Shown in pieces: positions 1 through 9,556 of a DNA stretch of 38,363 nt. The DNA lies in assembly GCA_027079365.1 (NCBI GenBank), contig JALWVW010000335.1, positions 1-38,363 of the forward strand. The letters are read 5' to 3'. The notes beneath the pieces are model-generated. The model ran no database searches. It worked only from the letters and a program-made list of their open reading frames with translations, and had not been told where the DNA came from. The position numbers and the translations under genes are program-made. This DNA comes from Campylobacteraceae bacterium. Its GTDB lineage: Bacteria; Campylobacterota; Campylobacteria; Campylobacterales; Sulfurovaceae. Every line of letters begins with the position of its first letter. Position 1 is the first letter of the stretch.

Positions 1-2
1 AT

Positions 3-392
3 GAAGTTGTTCTCTCACGGGCAGGTGAGGACAAGCAGTCTTCAGCCTATTGGGGCACCTATAGGGCGCTACTTGCAAATATCATGGAGGGTCTGGACAA
101 AGGTTTCAAGAAATCTTTGGAGATCAACGGTGTAGGCTACAGGGCGGCTGTCAATGGTAAAATACTTGAACTTCAACTTGGTTTCTCTCATCCGATCAAC
201 TTTGAGATCCCTGAGGGTATCACTGTTGCCGTAGAGAAAAACCTTATCCATATCAGTGGAATAGATAAGCAGGTTGTGGGTCAAGTCGCAGCCGAGATCA
301 GAGCGTTCAGACCACCAGAGCCTTATAAAGGCAAAGGCGTGAAGTATACTGATGAGACAATCATCAGAAAAGCCGGTAAAACAGCGAGTTAA
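3..392 (+). CDS. rplF: 50S ribosomal protein L6, 3' part (start lies outside the window)
   Basis: Frame stays open upstream of the listed ORF ([30 protein letters not shown]...); L6 C-terminal motif [13 protein letters not shown]; followed by rplR. Confidence 0.97.
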   Translation, partial: EVVLSRAGEDKQSSAYWGTYRALLANIMEGLDKGFKKSLEINGVGYRAAVNGKILELQLGFSHPINFEIPEGITVAVEKNLIHISGIDKQVVGQVAAEIRAFRPPEPYKGKGVKYTDETIIRKAGKTAS

Positions 393-401
393 GGAGCCTA
401 A

Positions 402-758
402 ATGTTAAAAAGTATTCAAAAAAGAAAGAATAGAGTCGCTGCTCAACGAAAGAAAAGAGTCAGAGCAAAGATTCATGGTACAGCAGCGCTTCCGAGACTT
501 ACTGTTTTCAGATCGAACAAGCATTTTTATGCACAGGCGGTCAATGATGACATGGGAACTACTATAGCGCATGCTGATGGTAGAAAACTTGGTCTTAGAG
601 CAACGAAAGAAGATGTCAAGAAAGTAGCTATAGATATGGCAGAAAAACTTAAAGCGGCAAATGTAGAGTCTGTTGTCTTTGACAGAAATGGTTACCTCTA
701 TCATGGTATTGTAGCGTCATTCGCGGATGCACTTAGAGAATCCGGCATCAAGTTTTAA
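402..758 (+). CDS. rplR: 50S ribosomal protein L18
   Basis: 118 aa; RLTVFRSNKHFYAQ and FDRNGYLYHGIVASFADALRESGIKF. Confidence 0.97.
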   Translation: MLKSIQKRKNRVAAQRKKRVRAKIHGTAALPRLTVFRSNKHFYAQAVNDDMGTTIAHADGRKLGLRATKEDVKKVAIDMAEKLKAANVESVVFDRNGYLYHGIVASFADALRESGIKF

Positions 759-768
759 GGGAAGCTAA

Positions 769-1212
769 ATGGAAAATATAAACAGAGAAGACTTCGAAGA
801 AGCAATCGTAAATATTGGCCGTGTGACCAAAGTCGTCAAGGGTGGTAGAAGATTTAGATTTACTGCATTGGTCGTTGTCGGTGACAAGAATGGTACAGTA
901 GGGTATGGTTTTGGTAAAGCAAAAGAGGTACCTGATGCGATCAAAAAAGCAGTAGATGATGCCTTTAAGCAGCTTGTAAAGGTGAACATTAAGGGGACAA
1001 CGATTGCCCATGATATCGAGCATAAATTCAAAGCAAGTCGTATCATTCTTAAGCCAGCCAGTGAGGGTACAGGTACCATAGCAGGTGGTGCGGCAAGACC
1101 AGTGATCGAATTGGCAGGTATTAAAGATGTGATCGCCAAATCAATTGGATCTAACAATCCAAACAACCTAGTAAGATGTACTATAGAAGCACTTACTAGA
1201 ATTAAAGGTTAA
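769..1212 (+). CDS. rpsE: 30S ribosomal protein S5
   Basis: 147 aa; [40 protein letters not shown]. Confidence 0.98.
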   Translation: MENINREDFEEAIVNIGRVTKVVKGGRRFRFTALVVVGDKNGTVGYGFGKAKEVPDAIKKAVDDAFKQLVKVNIKGTTIAHDIEHKFKASRIILKPASEGTGTIAGGAARPVIELAGIKDVIAKSIGSNNPNNLVRCTIEALTRIKG

Positions 1213-1221
1213 GGAGCAGTT

Positions 1222-1620
1222 ATGGGTTTGCATAATTTACAGCCGGCGCCAGGCTCTACTCGCAATAGAAAAAGAGTAGGTCGTGGTCAAGGTTCAGGCA
1301 CAGGCAAGACAGCCGGACGCGGTAATAAGGGTCAGAAAGCAAGATCTGGTTATAGCCAGAAAAGAGGCTTCGAAGGCGGTCAGATGCCATTGATCAAAAG
1401 GGTTCCGAAGGTAGGATTTACATCAAGAGTCATCAAGCCATATGTCATTAATGTGGAGAAGATCAAGGCAGTGGCAGCACTGGAAGAGATCACACTCGAA
1501 AGTATCGCTTCTGTTCATAAGCTTGCCAAGACAGTAAAGCGGGTGAAATTGATTGGTGCCAGTGCAAAAGGATTGGCTTCCAAGATCAAAGACGACGCAG
1601 TAACCACAAGCGGTAACTAA
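1222..1620 (+). CDS. rplO: 50S ribosomal protein L15
   Basis: 132 aa; [28 protein letters not shown] and GFEGGQMPL. Confidence 0.98.
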   Translation: MGLHNLQPAPGSTRNRKRVGRGQGSGTGKTAGRGNKGQKARSGYSQKRGFEGGQMPLIKRVPKVGFTSRVIKPYVINVEKIKAVAALEEITLESIASVHKLAKTVKRVKLIGASAKGLASKIKDDAVTTSGN

Positions 1621-1622
1621 AG

Positions 1623-2882
1623 ATGGGAAATGCGCTAACTCAAAAAATCCTTATTACTTTGGGCTTCCTTTTTGCCTATAGAGTTTTAGCCTATATCCCT
1701 GTTCCAGGCGTTGACCTGGATGTGATCAAAAGCTTTTTTGATCAAAACTCAAATAACGGTTTGGGCCTAGCCAATATGTTTAGTGGCGGTGCCGTAAAAC
1801 GATTTAGTGTTATCTCTCTGGGGGTTATGCCTTACATTACAGCTTCTATCGTGATGGAACTACTTGCGGCAACCTTCCCTGCACTTGGACAGATGAAAAA
1901 AGAGCGCGACGGTATGCAGAAATATATGCAGATTATCCGATATTTTACTATCTTTATTACTGTTGTGCAAGCAATTGGTGTCTCTATCGGACTTCGTTCT
2001 ATGGGTTCTGGTGGACAAGGTGCGATCATGATAGATCAGACGACCTTTACAGTTCTTGCTACGTTCTCAATGCTGACAGGTACGATGCTATTGATGTGGA
2101 TCGGTGAGCAGATCACACAGAAAGGTATCGGTAACGGTATTTCGCTGATTATTTTTGCAGGAATTGTTTCCGGTATTCCACGAGCTATAGGTAATACGAT
2201 CAGCTCGGTTAATGCAGGCACCATGAGCTTCCTTTCTGTGCTGGCTATTGCAGCTATTATGCTGGTTACTATTCTGGTCATTATCTATGTGGAGCTGGGA
2301 GAGAGAAGGGTGCCTATCAGCTATTCGCGCAAAACGATCATGCAGAATCAAAATAAGAGAGTCATGAACTATATCCCGGTCAGGGTCAATATCTCAGGGG
2401 TGATTCCCCCGATCTTTGCAAGTGCGGTGTTGATGTTTCCTCTGACAATGCTGCAGGCGAGTACCAACAGTACGGTCACTGCGATTGCGGATCTCTTGGC
2501 ACCAGGCGGCGTGGTCTTTAATGTCGCCACCTTCTTGATGATCATTTTCTTTGCATTCTTTTATGCATCGATTCAGTTCAATGCCAAGGATATTGCAGAC
2601 AATCTCAAGCGACAGGGCGGTTTCATCCCAGGTGTGCGTCCAGGCGAGCATACCAGAGAGTTCCTGAATGAAGTGGCCAGTAGACTGACTGTTACCGGTG
2701 CGATCTATCTGGCACTTATCTCTACGCTGCCATTTATGTTCATTAACGGTTTGGGCGCCTCTTTCTACTTTGGTGGTACAGCCGTATTGATCATCGTGCA
2801 GGTGGCTCTTGATACGATGCGTAAAATAGAAGCACAGCGAACCATGAACCAATATGAAGTCTTAGGAAATGTAGGTCTCTAA
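1623..2882 (+). CDS. secY: Preprotein translocase subunit SecY
   Basis: 419 aa, multi-TM; NMFSGGAVKRFSVISLGVMPYITASI; IYVELGERRVPI; GGFIPGVRPG. Confidence 0.98.
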   Translation: MGNALTQKILITLGFLFAYRVLAYIPVPGVDLDVIKSFFDQNSNNGLGLANMFSGGAVKRFSVISLGVMPYITASIVMELLAATFPALGQMKKERDGMQKYMQIIRYFTIFITVVQAIGVSIGLRSMGSGGQGAIMIDQTTFTVLATFSMLTGTMLLMWIGEQITQKGIGNGISLIIFAGIVSGIPRAIGNTISSVNAGTMSFLSVLAIAAIMLVTILVIIYVELGERRVPISYSRKTIMQNQNKRVMNYIPVRVNISGVIPPIFASAVLMFPLTMLQASTNSTVTAIADLLAPGGVVFNVATFLMIIFFAFFYASIQFNAKDIADNLKRQGGFIPGVRPGEHTREFLNEVASRLTVTGAIYLALISTLPFMFINGLGASFYFGGTAVLIIVQVALDTMRKIEAQRTMNQYEVLGNVGL

Positions 2883-3637
2883 TGGCGATTGCACTACGCA
2901 AGCCCAACGAAATCGAGAAGCTCAAAAGGGCTGGCTCGATTGTTGGCAAGACACTCCAGCATTTACAATCCATTGTCAAGCCGGGCATGACGCTCAAAGA
3001 GATAGATGAGATAGGCGAAGCATATCTGCGAGATTTGGGAGCCGAACCCTCTTTTTTGGGTCTTTATGGCTTTACCGGATCTGTCTGCACCTCTTTGAAT
3101 GAAGTCTGCATCCATGGCGTACCAGACGACACTGTGATACAGGAAAGTGATATTCTTGGATTGGATATCGGTACCAAGCTTGACGGCTACTACGGTGATG
3201 CGGCGATCACTATGGCAGTGGGTGAGATCTCTACAGAAGATGAGGCACTGATTGCTTGCTCCAAAGATGCACTCTATCATGCGATAGAGAGTATTCGTGA
3301 AGGTATGCGATTCAAGGAGCTCACCAAGATACTGGAGGACTTTATCACTTCCAGAGGCTTTGTGCCTCTGCGTGATTATTGCGGCCATGGCATCGGAACA
3401 AAGCCTCATGATGAGCCTAATATTCCCAATTACCTAGAGGGCAAAGCAAAGCAGGGCCCAAAAATAAAAAATGGCATGGTTTTCTGTCTTGAGCCTATGG
3501 TCTGCCAGACGAGCGGCACACCTGTACTGCTGGAGGATGAGTGGTCTGTCGTCAGTGATGACGGCTTGCGTAGCTCCCACTATGAGCATCAGGTAGCAGT
3601 GGTAGATGGCAAGGCAGTGATCTTGACAGAGGCGTAG
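2882..3637 (+). CDS. map: Methionine aminopeptidase type I
   Basis: 251 aa; NEVCIHGVPD, LGLDIGTKLDGYYGDAAIT, CGHGIGTKPHDEPNIPNY. Start overlaps the secY stop. Confidence 0.97.
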   Translation: MAIALRKPNEIEKLKRAGSIVGKTLQHLQSIVKPGMTLKEIDEIGEAYLRDLGAEPSFLGLYGFTGSVCTSLNEVCIHGVPDDTVIQESDILGLDIGTKLDGYYGDAAITMAVGEISTEDEALIACSKDALYHAIESIREGMRFKELTKILEDFITSRGFVPLRDYCGHGIGTKPHDEPNIPNYLEGKAKQGPKIKNGMVFCLEPMVCQTSGTPVLLEDEWSVVSDDGLRSSHYEHQVAVVDGKAVILTEA

Positions 3638-3696
3638 ACTTTCACAGTCTATACACGATAGCGTGATATAACTAGAAAATTCAAAAAAGGAACACG

Positions 3697-3915
3697 ATGG
3701 CAAAAGATGACGTAATTGAGATTGATGGCAAAGTGGTAGAGGCATTACCTAATGCAACATTCAGGGTAGAGTTGGAGAATGGGCATATCATTCTTTGTCA
3801 TATTGCCGGAAAGATGAGAATGCACTATATTAAAATTCTTCCTGGCGACAAGGTCAAGGTAGAGCTTACTCCCTATAGTCTTGATAAGGGGCGTATCACA
3901 TTTAGATACAAGTAG
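3697..3915 (+). CDS. infA: Translation initiation factor IF-1
   Basis: 72 aa; [66 protein letters not shown]. Confidence 0.98.
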   Translation: MAKDDVIEIDGKVVEALPNATFRVELENGHIILCHIAGKMRMHYIKILPGDKVKVELTPYSLDKGRITFRYK

Positions 3916-3921
3916 CCTCCA

Positions 3922-3947
3922 GGCATTTGGTGCTGAAGCCAAATGTC
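3922..3947. terminator. Candidate bidirectional stem-loop between convergent infA and the acyl-CoA synthetase gene
   Basis: GGCATTTGG-TGCTGAAG-CCAAATGTC, 9-bp stem (one G-U) in a convergent intergenic gap; no strong U tract. Confidence 0.4.
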
Positions 3948-3956
3948 TGATACAGT

Positions 3957-5846
3957 TTACTTTAATAGTCTATCAATCACTTCTCTATATTTTTTCTCTA
4001 TGACATGACGCTTTTTCTTAAAAGTATTAGTCAGCTCCTCACCAAGCTTGAACTCTTCCTCTAAAAAATGGATATTTTGTAGCTTTTCAAAGGGCTTAAA
4101 TCCTTTTTTATAATCTAGCAATTCATTCATATCTTTCTTGATCTGCGCAGTGATCTTCTTGTCCTCTTTGATATGCTCGATGCTCTCTATTGCCTTATGG
4201 AAGTGTTCCTTGACATAGCTTTTGAGGTTTTCAAGATCAGGTACGATCAAAATCCCCAACCCTTTTTTGTCTTGCCCCACCAACATGGCATCTGCGACAA
4301 AGGGCAGCATTGCGATCGTAGATTCGATACGGCTGGGGTCAATATTCTCTCCATTGGCCAGGACGATGATCTCTTTGGAGCGCCCTGTAATGATCAGCTC
4401 TTTTCTGACAGTAAATTTCCCTAAATCCCCTGTCTTGAGGTATCCATCCTCAGTGAAGGCTTTCTGGTTCTCCTCCTCATTGAGGTAGTAGCCGGGCGTC
4501 ACCTGATCCCCTCTGACCAGTATCTCTCCTATCTCGCCGGGAGCCAGATCCTCTCCCACATCGTTTACAATGCGCAGATCAGTTCCTCCGACTGCTGGTC
4601 CCAAAGTGCCAAAGGTGTTGCAATTGAGCGCGCGACCTGCGATAGCAGGTGCACATTCAGTCATGCCATAGGCGTTGACGATACGGATACCGATGGCATC
4701 GATCCACTCATCAATGAAATCAGGCAAAGAGCCACCTCCACTGATAGCCAATCGTAGTCTGCCACCAAACTTTTCCTGCACAGCCTGGAGTTTCTTCTTG
4801 GCAAGGAGATTCAGCGGATAGAGAGGAAGAAGCTTGAGCAGGGCAACAAAACGCCTCGCTCTGGAGGTAAGAAAGCGCTCCTGGGAAAATCTTGGTAGCT
4901 CGTCATTAAGTGCCCTTAGATGATAGTTGTACCGCGTAGAGATGCTTACGAGTTTTTTGAATATCTTTGCTTTTTTAGAATCCTGTTTTTGGAGTGTGTT
5001 GTTGATCTTGGTGTACATGGATTCCCATAGCCTTGGCACAGTGGCAACCAAAGTAGGTTTGTAGGTTTCCAGATCTTTGGCGAAAGTCTTAATAGAGGAG
5101 TAGACAGTACAGCAACCTTGAGAGATAGCCGCATACTCTACAGCACGCTCGAAAATATGCCATGAGGGCAGGATAGAGACCCAGAGGTCATCAGATTTGA
5201 GATCAATAAGGTCAGGAATCACTTTGAGGTTGTGCATAATGTTTTTATGGGTGAGGATCACCCCTTTGGGTTTACCAGTAGTGCCAGAGGTGTAGATGAT
5301 GGTGAAAATATCCTCTGTGTTCAACTTCTCTCTCTGCTTACAAAATGTATCAATTTCATTGTCATAGATCTTTCTTTGTTTGAGGAGATCCTGATAGGAG
5401 TAGACAGCAGTAAATATCGTATGCATCTTTTGGGCTTCGATGACAAAAGTACCTTTGAGTTTGAGGCCATCTAGCATCTTTTTGTGTGCCTCATACAGTA
5501 CCTCGCTTTCCAGAATAAGAAAGTCTGCTTGGGCATGGACAAGTATGAACTCCAACTCTTGTGTCGGAGTATCGCTCCCTCGTGGGATGCTGATAGCCCC
5601 CAGAGAAACCAATGCCAGATCCGTGACGATCCATTCATATCTGTTATCGCAGAGAAACATCACTTTGATACCTCGTTTGACACCTTTAGCTTCAAAGGCT
5701 CTGGAGAGAATAAGTACATCTTCAAAGAGCTTTTCGTAGCTCACTTCAAACGCTTTATCTTCTATCTTGTATACAAAGGCAGTTTTTTCCTTATGATGCT
5801 TGCAGGTGTCCAAAAACATGGCAAAAAGTGTATTATGCATTTTCAT
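3957..5846 (-). CDS. AMP-dependent long-chain acyl-CoA synthetase (FAA1/FadD-like)
   Basis: 629 aa; IIYTSGTTGKPKGVILTHKN; LWVSILPSWHIFERAVEY; NAYGMTECAPAIAGR; YLKTGDLGKF. Confidence 0.92.
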   Translation of the reverse strand: MKMHNTLFAMFLDTCKHHKEKTAFVYKIEDKAFEVSYEKLFEDVLILSRAFEAKGVKRGIKVMFLCDNRYEWIVTDLALVSLGAISIPRGSDTPTQELEFILVHAQADFLILESEVLYEAHKKMLDGLKLKGTFVIEAQKMHTIFTAVYSYQDLLKQRKIYDNEIDTFCKQREKLNTEDIFTIIYTSGTTGKPKGVILTHKNIMHNLKVIPDLIDLKSDDLWVSILPSWHIFERAVEYAAISQGCCTVYSSIKTFAKDLETYKPTLVATVPRLWESMYTKINNTLQKQDSKKAKIFKKLVSISTRYNYHLRALNDELPRFSQERFLTSRARRFVALLKLLPLYPLNLLAKKKLQAVQEKFGGRLRLAISGGGSLPDFIDEWIDAIGIRIVNAYGMTECAPAIAGRALNCNTFGTLGPAVGGTDLRIVNDVGEDLAPGEIGEILVRGDQVTPGYYLNEEENQKAFTEDGYLKTGDLGKFTVRKELIITGRSKEIIVLANGENIDPSRIESTIAMLPFVADAMLVGQDKKGLGILIVPDLENLKSYVKEHFHKAIESIEHIKEDKKITAQIKKDMNELLDYKKGFKPFEKLQNIHFLEEEFKLGEELTNTFKKKRHVIEKKYREVIDRLLK

Positions 5847-5853
5847 GGGATTA

Positions 5854-5859
5854 ATTATA
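5854..5859 (-). promoter_or_regulatory. Candidate -10 box for the acyl-CoA synthetase gene
   Basis: Exact TATAAT on the minus strand, 7 nt before the ATG at 5846. Confidence 0.4.
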
Positions 5860-6004
5860 GCTTGGTTCCCTTAAGAGCATCAACTAGAGGTTTCCTGAAG
5901 CGTGAATGGGGCATAAAAAAGCAGATGTCAGAGAATCTTAATAAACATTTCGATATAATCCTCCTCCCTATCCCAAAAAGGTAGCGGAACACTGCGTGAA
6001 GAAT

Positions 6005-6034
6005 CTTTGAGTAAGTAGCACTGATTACTCAAGG
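6005..6034 (+). promoter_or_regulatory. Stem-loop in the leader of the rpmJ-rplQ (alpha) segment
   Basis: CTTTGAGTAA-N10-TTACTCAAGG, 10-bp stem, about 90 nt upstream of rpmJ. Confidence 0.4.
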
Positions 6035-6120
6035 ATTGGTAGGACAATACATCGTCTTGCCACGCGAAATAATGGCTATCACACTGTGATGCCTGAGTGC
6101 AAAAATATACAGGAGTAACC

Positions 6121-6234
6121 ATGAAGGTTAGACCATCAGTTAAAAAAATGTGTGATGATTGCCAAGTAATCAAGCGCAAGGGTGTCGTGAGAGTGATTTG
6201 TAAAAATCCAAAACATAAACAGAGACAAGGATAA
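6121..6234 (+). CDS. rpmJ: 50S ribosomal protein L36
   Basis: 37 aa, [37 protein letters not shown], read directly from sequence; not in the supplied ORF list. Confidence 0.98.
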   Translation: MKVRPSVKKMCDDCQVIKRKGVVRVICKNPKHKQRQG

Positions 6235-6236
6235 GC

Positions 6237-6599
6237 ATGGCTCGTATAGCAGGGGTTGATTTACCTAAGAAGAAGAGAATGGAGTATGCACTTACTTACA
6301 TTTTCGGTATAGGTTTGCACAGTTCAAGAAAGATTCTTGATGCAACAGGCGTTGATTACAACAAGAGGGTTCATGAGCTAAGCGATGCAGAAGCAGCAAC
6401 GATCCGTAATGAAATTCAGGAGAACTTTATGGTGGAAGGTGACCTTCGAAAGAAAGTCATGCTTGACATCAAGTCATTAATGGATCTAGGTAGTTATAGA
6501 GGCTTGAGACACAGAAGAGGACTTCCTGTTCGTGGTCAAAAGACGAAAACAAATGCGCGTACCAGAAAAGGTAAGCGTAAAACTGTTGGCGCGGCGTAA
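6237..6599 (+). CDS. rpsM: 30S ribosomal protein S13
   Basis: 120 aa; [53 protein letters not shown]. Confidence 0.98.
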   Translation: MARIAGVDLPKKKRMEYALTYIFGIGLHSSRKILDATGVDYNKRVHELSDAEAATIRNEIQENFMVEGDLRKKVMLDIKSLMDLGSYRGLRHRRGLPVRGQKTKTNARTRKGKRKTVGAA

Positions 6600-6613
6600 G
6601 GGAGTAGAAACAG

Positions 6614-6988
6614 ATGGCTAAGAAAAAATCAAAAAAGAATATTGCCAAAGGTGTAGTGTATGTCGCTGCCACTTTTAACAATACGGTAATTACAGTAACA
6701 GATGAGATGGGCAATGTCCTTGCTTGGAGCAGTGCTGGCGCATTGGGCTTCAAAGGTAGTAAGAAATCAACACCTTTTGCCGCACAGGAAGCTGTGGAAG
6801 ACGCGATGGCAAAAGCCAAAGAGCATGGTATCAAAGAGGTAGGTATCAAAGTACAGGGGCCAGGCTCAGGTAGAGATACAGCTGTCAAAGCGATCGGTGC
6901 AATAGAGGGCATTAGAGTTTATTCACTCAAAGATATTACGCCGCTTCCCCATAATGGATGCAGACCTCCTAAAAAGCGTAGAGTATAA
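6614..6988 (+). CDS. rpsK: 30S ribosomal protein S11
   Basis: 124 aa; [55 protein letters not shown]. Confidence 0.98.
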   Translation: MAKKKSKKNIAKGVVYVAATFNNTVITVTDEMGNVLAWSSAGALGFKGSKKSTPFAAQEAVEDAMAKAKEHGIKEVGIKVQGPGSGRDTAVKAIGAIEGIRVYSLKDITPLPHNGCRPPKKRRV

Positions 6989-7021
6989 TTCATTCTCACT
7001 GAGTATGAGCGATTGCGGTAT

Positions 7022-7038
7022 GCATTGCGTGGCAATGC
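7022..7038 (+). promoter_or_regulatory. Stem-loop in the rpsK-rpsD intergenic region
   Basis: GCATTGC-GTG-GCAATGC, perfect 7-bp stem. Confidence 0.4.
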
Positions 7039-7073
7039 TTGATATTTGATTCACATAGTTAAAGGTAAATGAT

Positions 7074-7700
7074 ATGGCAAGATATACAGGCCCCGTAGAG
7101 AAACTTGAGAGACGATTGGGCACAGACCTTGGTCTCAAGGGTGAAAGAAGACTGGCAGGCAAAAGTGCGCTCGAGAAGCGTCCGTATGCACCTGGTCAGC
7201 ACGGACAGAGAAGAACAAAGATAAGTGAATATGGTCAGCAGCTTCAAGAGAAGCAGAAGGCCAGATTTATGTATGGCGTAGGTGAAAAGCAGTTTAGAGC
7301 ACTCTATAAAGAGGCCAACAGAAGAGAAGGAAATACCGGTTCTGTACTGATCCAGCTGCTTGAGCAGAGACTGGATAATGTGGTATACAGAATGGGCTTT
7401 GCAAGTACAAGAGCATTTGCACGACAGCTTGTCAACCATGGACATATCCTTGTCAATGGTAAAAGAGTGGATATTCCTTCTTTCCGTGTCAAAGCGGGTG
7501 ATAAGGTAGAGGTTCGCGAAAAGAGTAAAAATAATGTACAGATTGTGAGAGCGATGGAGCTTACCAATCAGACAGGTATGGTTGAATGGGTAGATGTAGA
7601 GAAAGAGAAACTTTTTGGACTCTTTACCCGTATTCCGGAGAGAGATGAGGTATCGATCCCAGTTGAAGAGCGTCTGATTGTCGAACTCTACTCCAAATAA
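7074..7700 (+). CDS. rpsD: 30S ribosomal protein S4
   Basis: 208 aa; [65 protein letters not shown]. Confidence 0.98.
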   Translation: MARYTGPVEKLERRLGTDLGLKGERRLAGKSALEKRPYAPGQHGQRRTKISEYGQQLQEKQKARFMYGVGEKQFRALYKEANRREGNTGSVLIQLLEQRLDNVVYRMGFASTRAFARQLVNHGHILVNGKRVDIPSFRVKAGDKVEVREKSKNNVQIVRAMELTNQTGMVEWVDVEKEKLFGLFTRIPERDEVSIPVEERLIVELYSK

Positions 7701-7723
7701 TAACTAAAGCAAAGGGCTAGTAC

Positions 7724-8725
7724 ATGAAAAAAATAAAAGTCGCGCCATTTTTGCCTACAGAGGTAGAGGTCAATGAAGTAAGTGAGACAAGAGCAGAGGT
7801 GATTGCCTATCCTTTTGAGGATGGGTATGCAGTGACGCTGGCTCACCCACTGAGAAGATTGGTACTGGGTAGCTCTATAGGATATGCTCCTATTTCACTC
7901 AAAATCGAAGGTGCTGCACATGAGTTTGATTCAGTAAGAGGGATGCATGAAGATGTCGCCGTTTTTATTATCAATCTCAAGAGCATCCGATTTAAGATCA
8001 GAGATGATATTGACAGGGTAAGTAGCAGTTATAGTTTCCAAGGACCCAGAGAGGTCATTGCATCCGACCTGAACAATGATCAGCTTGAGGTCATCAATGG
8101 TGATGTAGTACTTGCTACACTTAATGAGGATGCCGAGCTAAATTTCACGGTTGAGATCGCCAAGGGTATCGGGTATGTACCAAGTGAAAACCTTCGAGAC
8201 GATGTAGACAGTGAATCCATTGCTCTGGATGCATTTTTTACACCAGTCAGAAAGGCAAACTACAAGATAGAGAATGTTCTTGTAGAGGATAGCCCAAATT
8301 ATGAGAAGATTATCTTTGATATCGAGACTGATGGGCAGATTACACCAGTGGAAGCATTTACCAACGCTCTGGAAACCATGAGCAAGCAGCTCTCTGTTTT
8401 TAATGGCGTACTAGATATAGATCTTGATAGTGCCCCCACAAGAAAAGCCTCTAACGGTAATGAGCTGAAGGCCTATCTGGTAAGTGTTGATGCACTGGGA
8501 CTGAGTGCCAGAAGCTTCAACTCTCTGGATCGTGCAGGCATCAAGTATCTTGGAGAGCTGGTATTGATGAGTGCCAACGAGTTAAAAAATATTAAAAACC
8601 TTGGCAAAAAATCATTGGATGAGATACAGGAGTGCCTGACAGAGCATGGCTTCGGAAAAGATTCTGAGCTGGATGATACTGTCAGGGTCAATCTTGTTAA
8701 AAAACTAGAACAACTAAAAGCATAA
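7724..8725 (+). CDS. rpoA: DNA-directed RNA polymerase subunit alpha
   Basis: 333 aa; PFEDGYAVTLAHPLRRLVLGSSIGYAP; C-terminal domain LSARSFNSLDRAGIKYLGELVLMSANELKNIKNLGKKSLDEI. Confidence 0.98.
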   Translation: MKKIKVAPFLPTEVEVNEVSETRAEVIAYPFEDGYAVTLAHPLRRLVLGSSIGYAPISLKIEGAAHEFDSVRGMHEDVAVFIINLKSIRFKIRDDIDRVSSSYSFQGPREVIASDLNNDQLEVINGDVVLATLNEDAELNFTVEIAKGIGYVPSENLRDDVDSESIALDAFFTPVRKANYKIENVLVEDSPNYEKIIFDIETDGQITPVEAFTNALETMSKQLSVFNGVLDIDLDSAPTRKASNGNELKAYLVSVDALGLSARSFNSLDRAGIKYLGELVLMSANELKNIKNLGKKSLDEIQECLTEHGFGKDSELDDTVRVNLVKKLEQLKA

Positions 8726-8734
8726 AGGACACCC

Positions 8735-9085
8735 ATGAGACATAAACATGGATATCGTAAGCTGAACAGAACATCAGCACACAGGAAAGCACTGCTCAAG
8801 AACCTTGCCATTGCTATGACGGAGCACGGAAAGATGGAGACTACTTTGGCGAAAGCCAAAGAGCTTAGAAGTTACTATGAGAAACTAATCAGCAAAGCAG
8901 CTGCCGGTGACTCCAACGCGCATAGAGCAGTGTTTGCTATGCTCCAGTGCAAAGCATCTACCAACAAGCTGGTTAATGAGATTGCACCACGGTACGCAGA
9001 GAGAAACGGGGGATATACCCGTATCATCAAAACACGTATCCGTAGAGGCGATGCAACCACAATGGCAATTATTGAACTCGTATAG
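8735..9085 (+). CDS. rplQ: 50S ribosomal protein L17
   Basis: 116 aa; [37 protein letters not shown]. Confidence 0.98.
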   Translation: MRHKHGYRKLNRTSAHRKALLKNLAIAMTEHGKMETTLAKAKELRSYYEKLISKAAAGDSNAHRAVFAMLQCKASTNKLVNEIAPRYAERNGGYTRIIKTRIRRGDATTMAIIELV

Positions 9086-9127
9086 CTGACCAATCGCACT
9101 TCGCCTATCATGTAGGGCTTTTGGCCT

Positions 9128-9151
9128 TGCCTGATCAGGCACCTTTCTTTT
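9128..9151 (+). terminator. Candidate terminator of the ribosomal protein cluster
   Basis: Palindrome TGCCTGATCAGGCA followed by a T-rich stretch (CCTTTCTTTT), 3' of rplQ. Confidence 0.45.
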
Positions 9152-9250
9152 CTACCTAACTTTTACCACTCCCTATTTTCTCTCAAGCATTTTAGCTATT
9201 ACGCCACAAACTAAGCATCTAAAAATTTGATAGAGCGAGATGAGACGTGT

Positions 9251-9406
9251 GTGAAAAAACCTGAAAGACTGGACAGAATCAACGCAAAGATTTTGAGCCA
9301 AAGCAAGATTTTGCAACAGGGTATGGATAGCACTACAGAGATCATCCTGTCTTATATCTGTTTGGTTGATTGTGAGCAAGCCTATTATGGGGGGGGATTG
9401 ATATAG
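9251..9406 (+). CDS. Possible small ORF (51 aa, GTG start) ending at a G8 tract; coding status uncertain
   Basis: Read directly: VKKPERLDRINAKILSQSKILQQGMDSTTEIILSYICLVDCEQAYYGGGLI*. No clear RBS or recognised family. Confidence 0.2.
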   Translation: MKKPERLDRINAKILSQSKILQQGMDSTTEIILSYICLVDCEQAYYGGGLI

Positions 9407-9461
9407 GACAAACTAAGAAATAAAGTGTAAAATAGTAATGAATTTTAAAAATAAATGAAGG

Positions 9462-9536
9462 TGGTGACCCCACGGAGACTCGAACTCCGGTAACATGGAT
9501 GAAAACCATGGATCCTAACCGCTAGACGATGGGGCC
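9462..9536 (-). tRNA. tRNA-Glu (anticodon UUC)
   Basis: Reverse complement GGCCCCATCGTCTAGCGGTTAGGATCCATGGTTTTCATCCATGTTACCGGAGTTCGAGTCTCCGTGGGGTCACCA folds as a cloverleaf; encoded CCA; anticodon loop GTTTTCA. Confidence 0.96.
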
Positions 9537-9556
9537 ACTGTTAATTGGTGGTCGCA

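Noticed and set aside
765-1166. 133-aa minus-strand ORF over rpsE
   Set aside because: Antisense to S5; artefact of codon composition.
5484-5984. 166-aa plus-strand ORF over the acyl-CoA synthetase 5' end
   Set aside because: Antisense to the conserved N-terminus of the synthetase; no motifs.
9173-9379. 68-aa minus-strand ORF downstream of rplQ
   Set aside because: No RBS or recognisable family; overlaps the weak plus-strand small ORF, and at most one of them is real.
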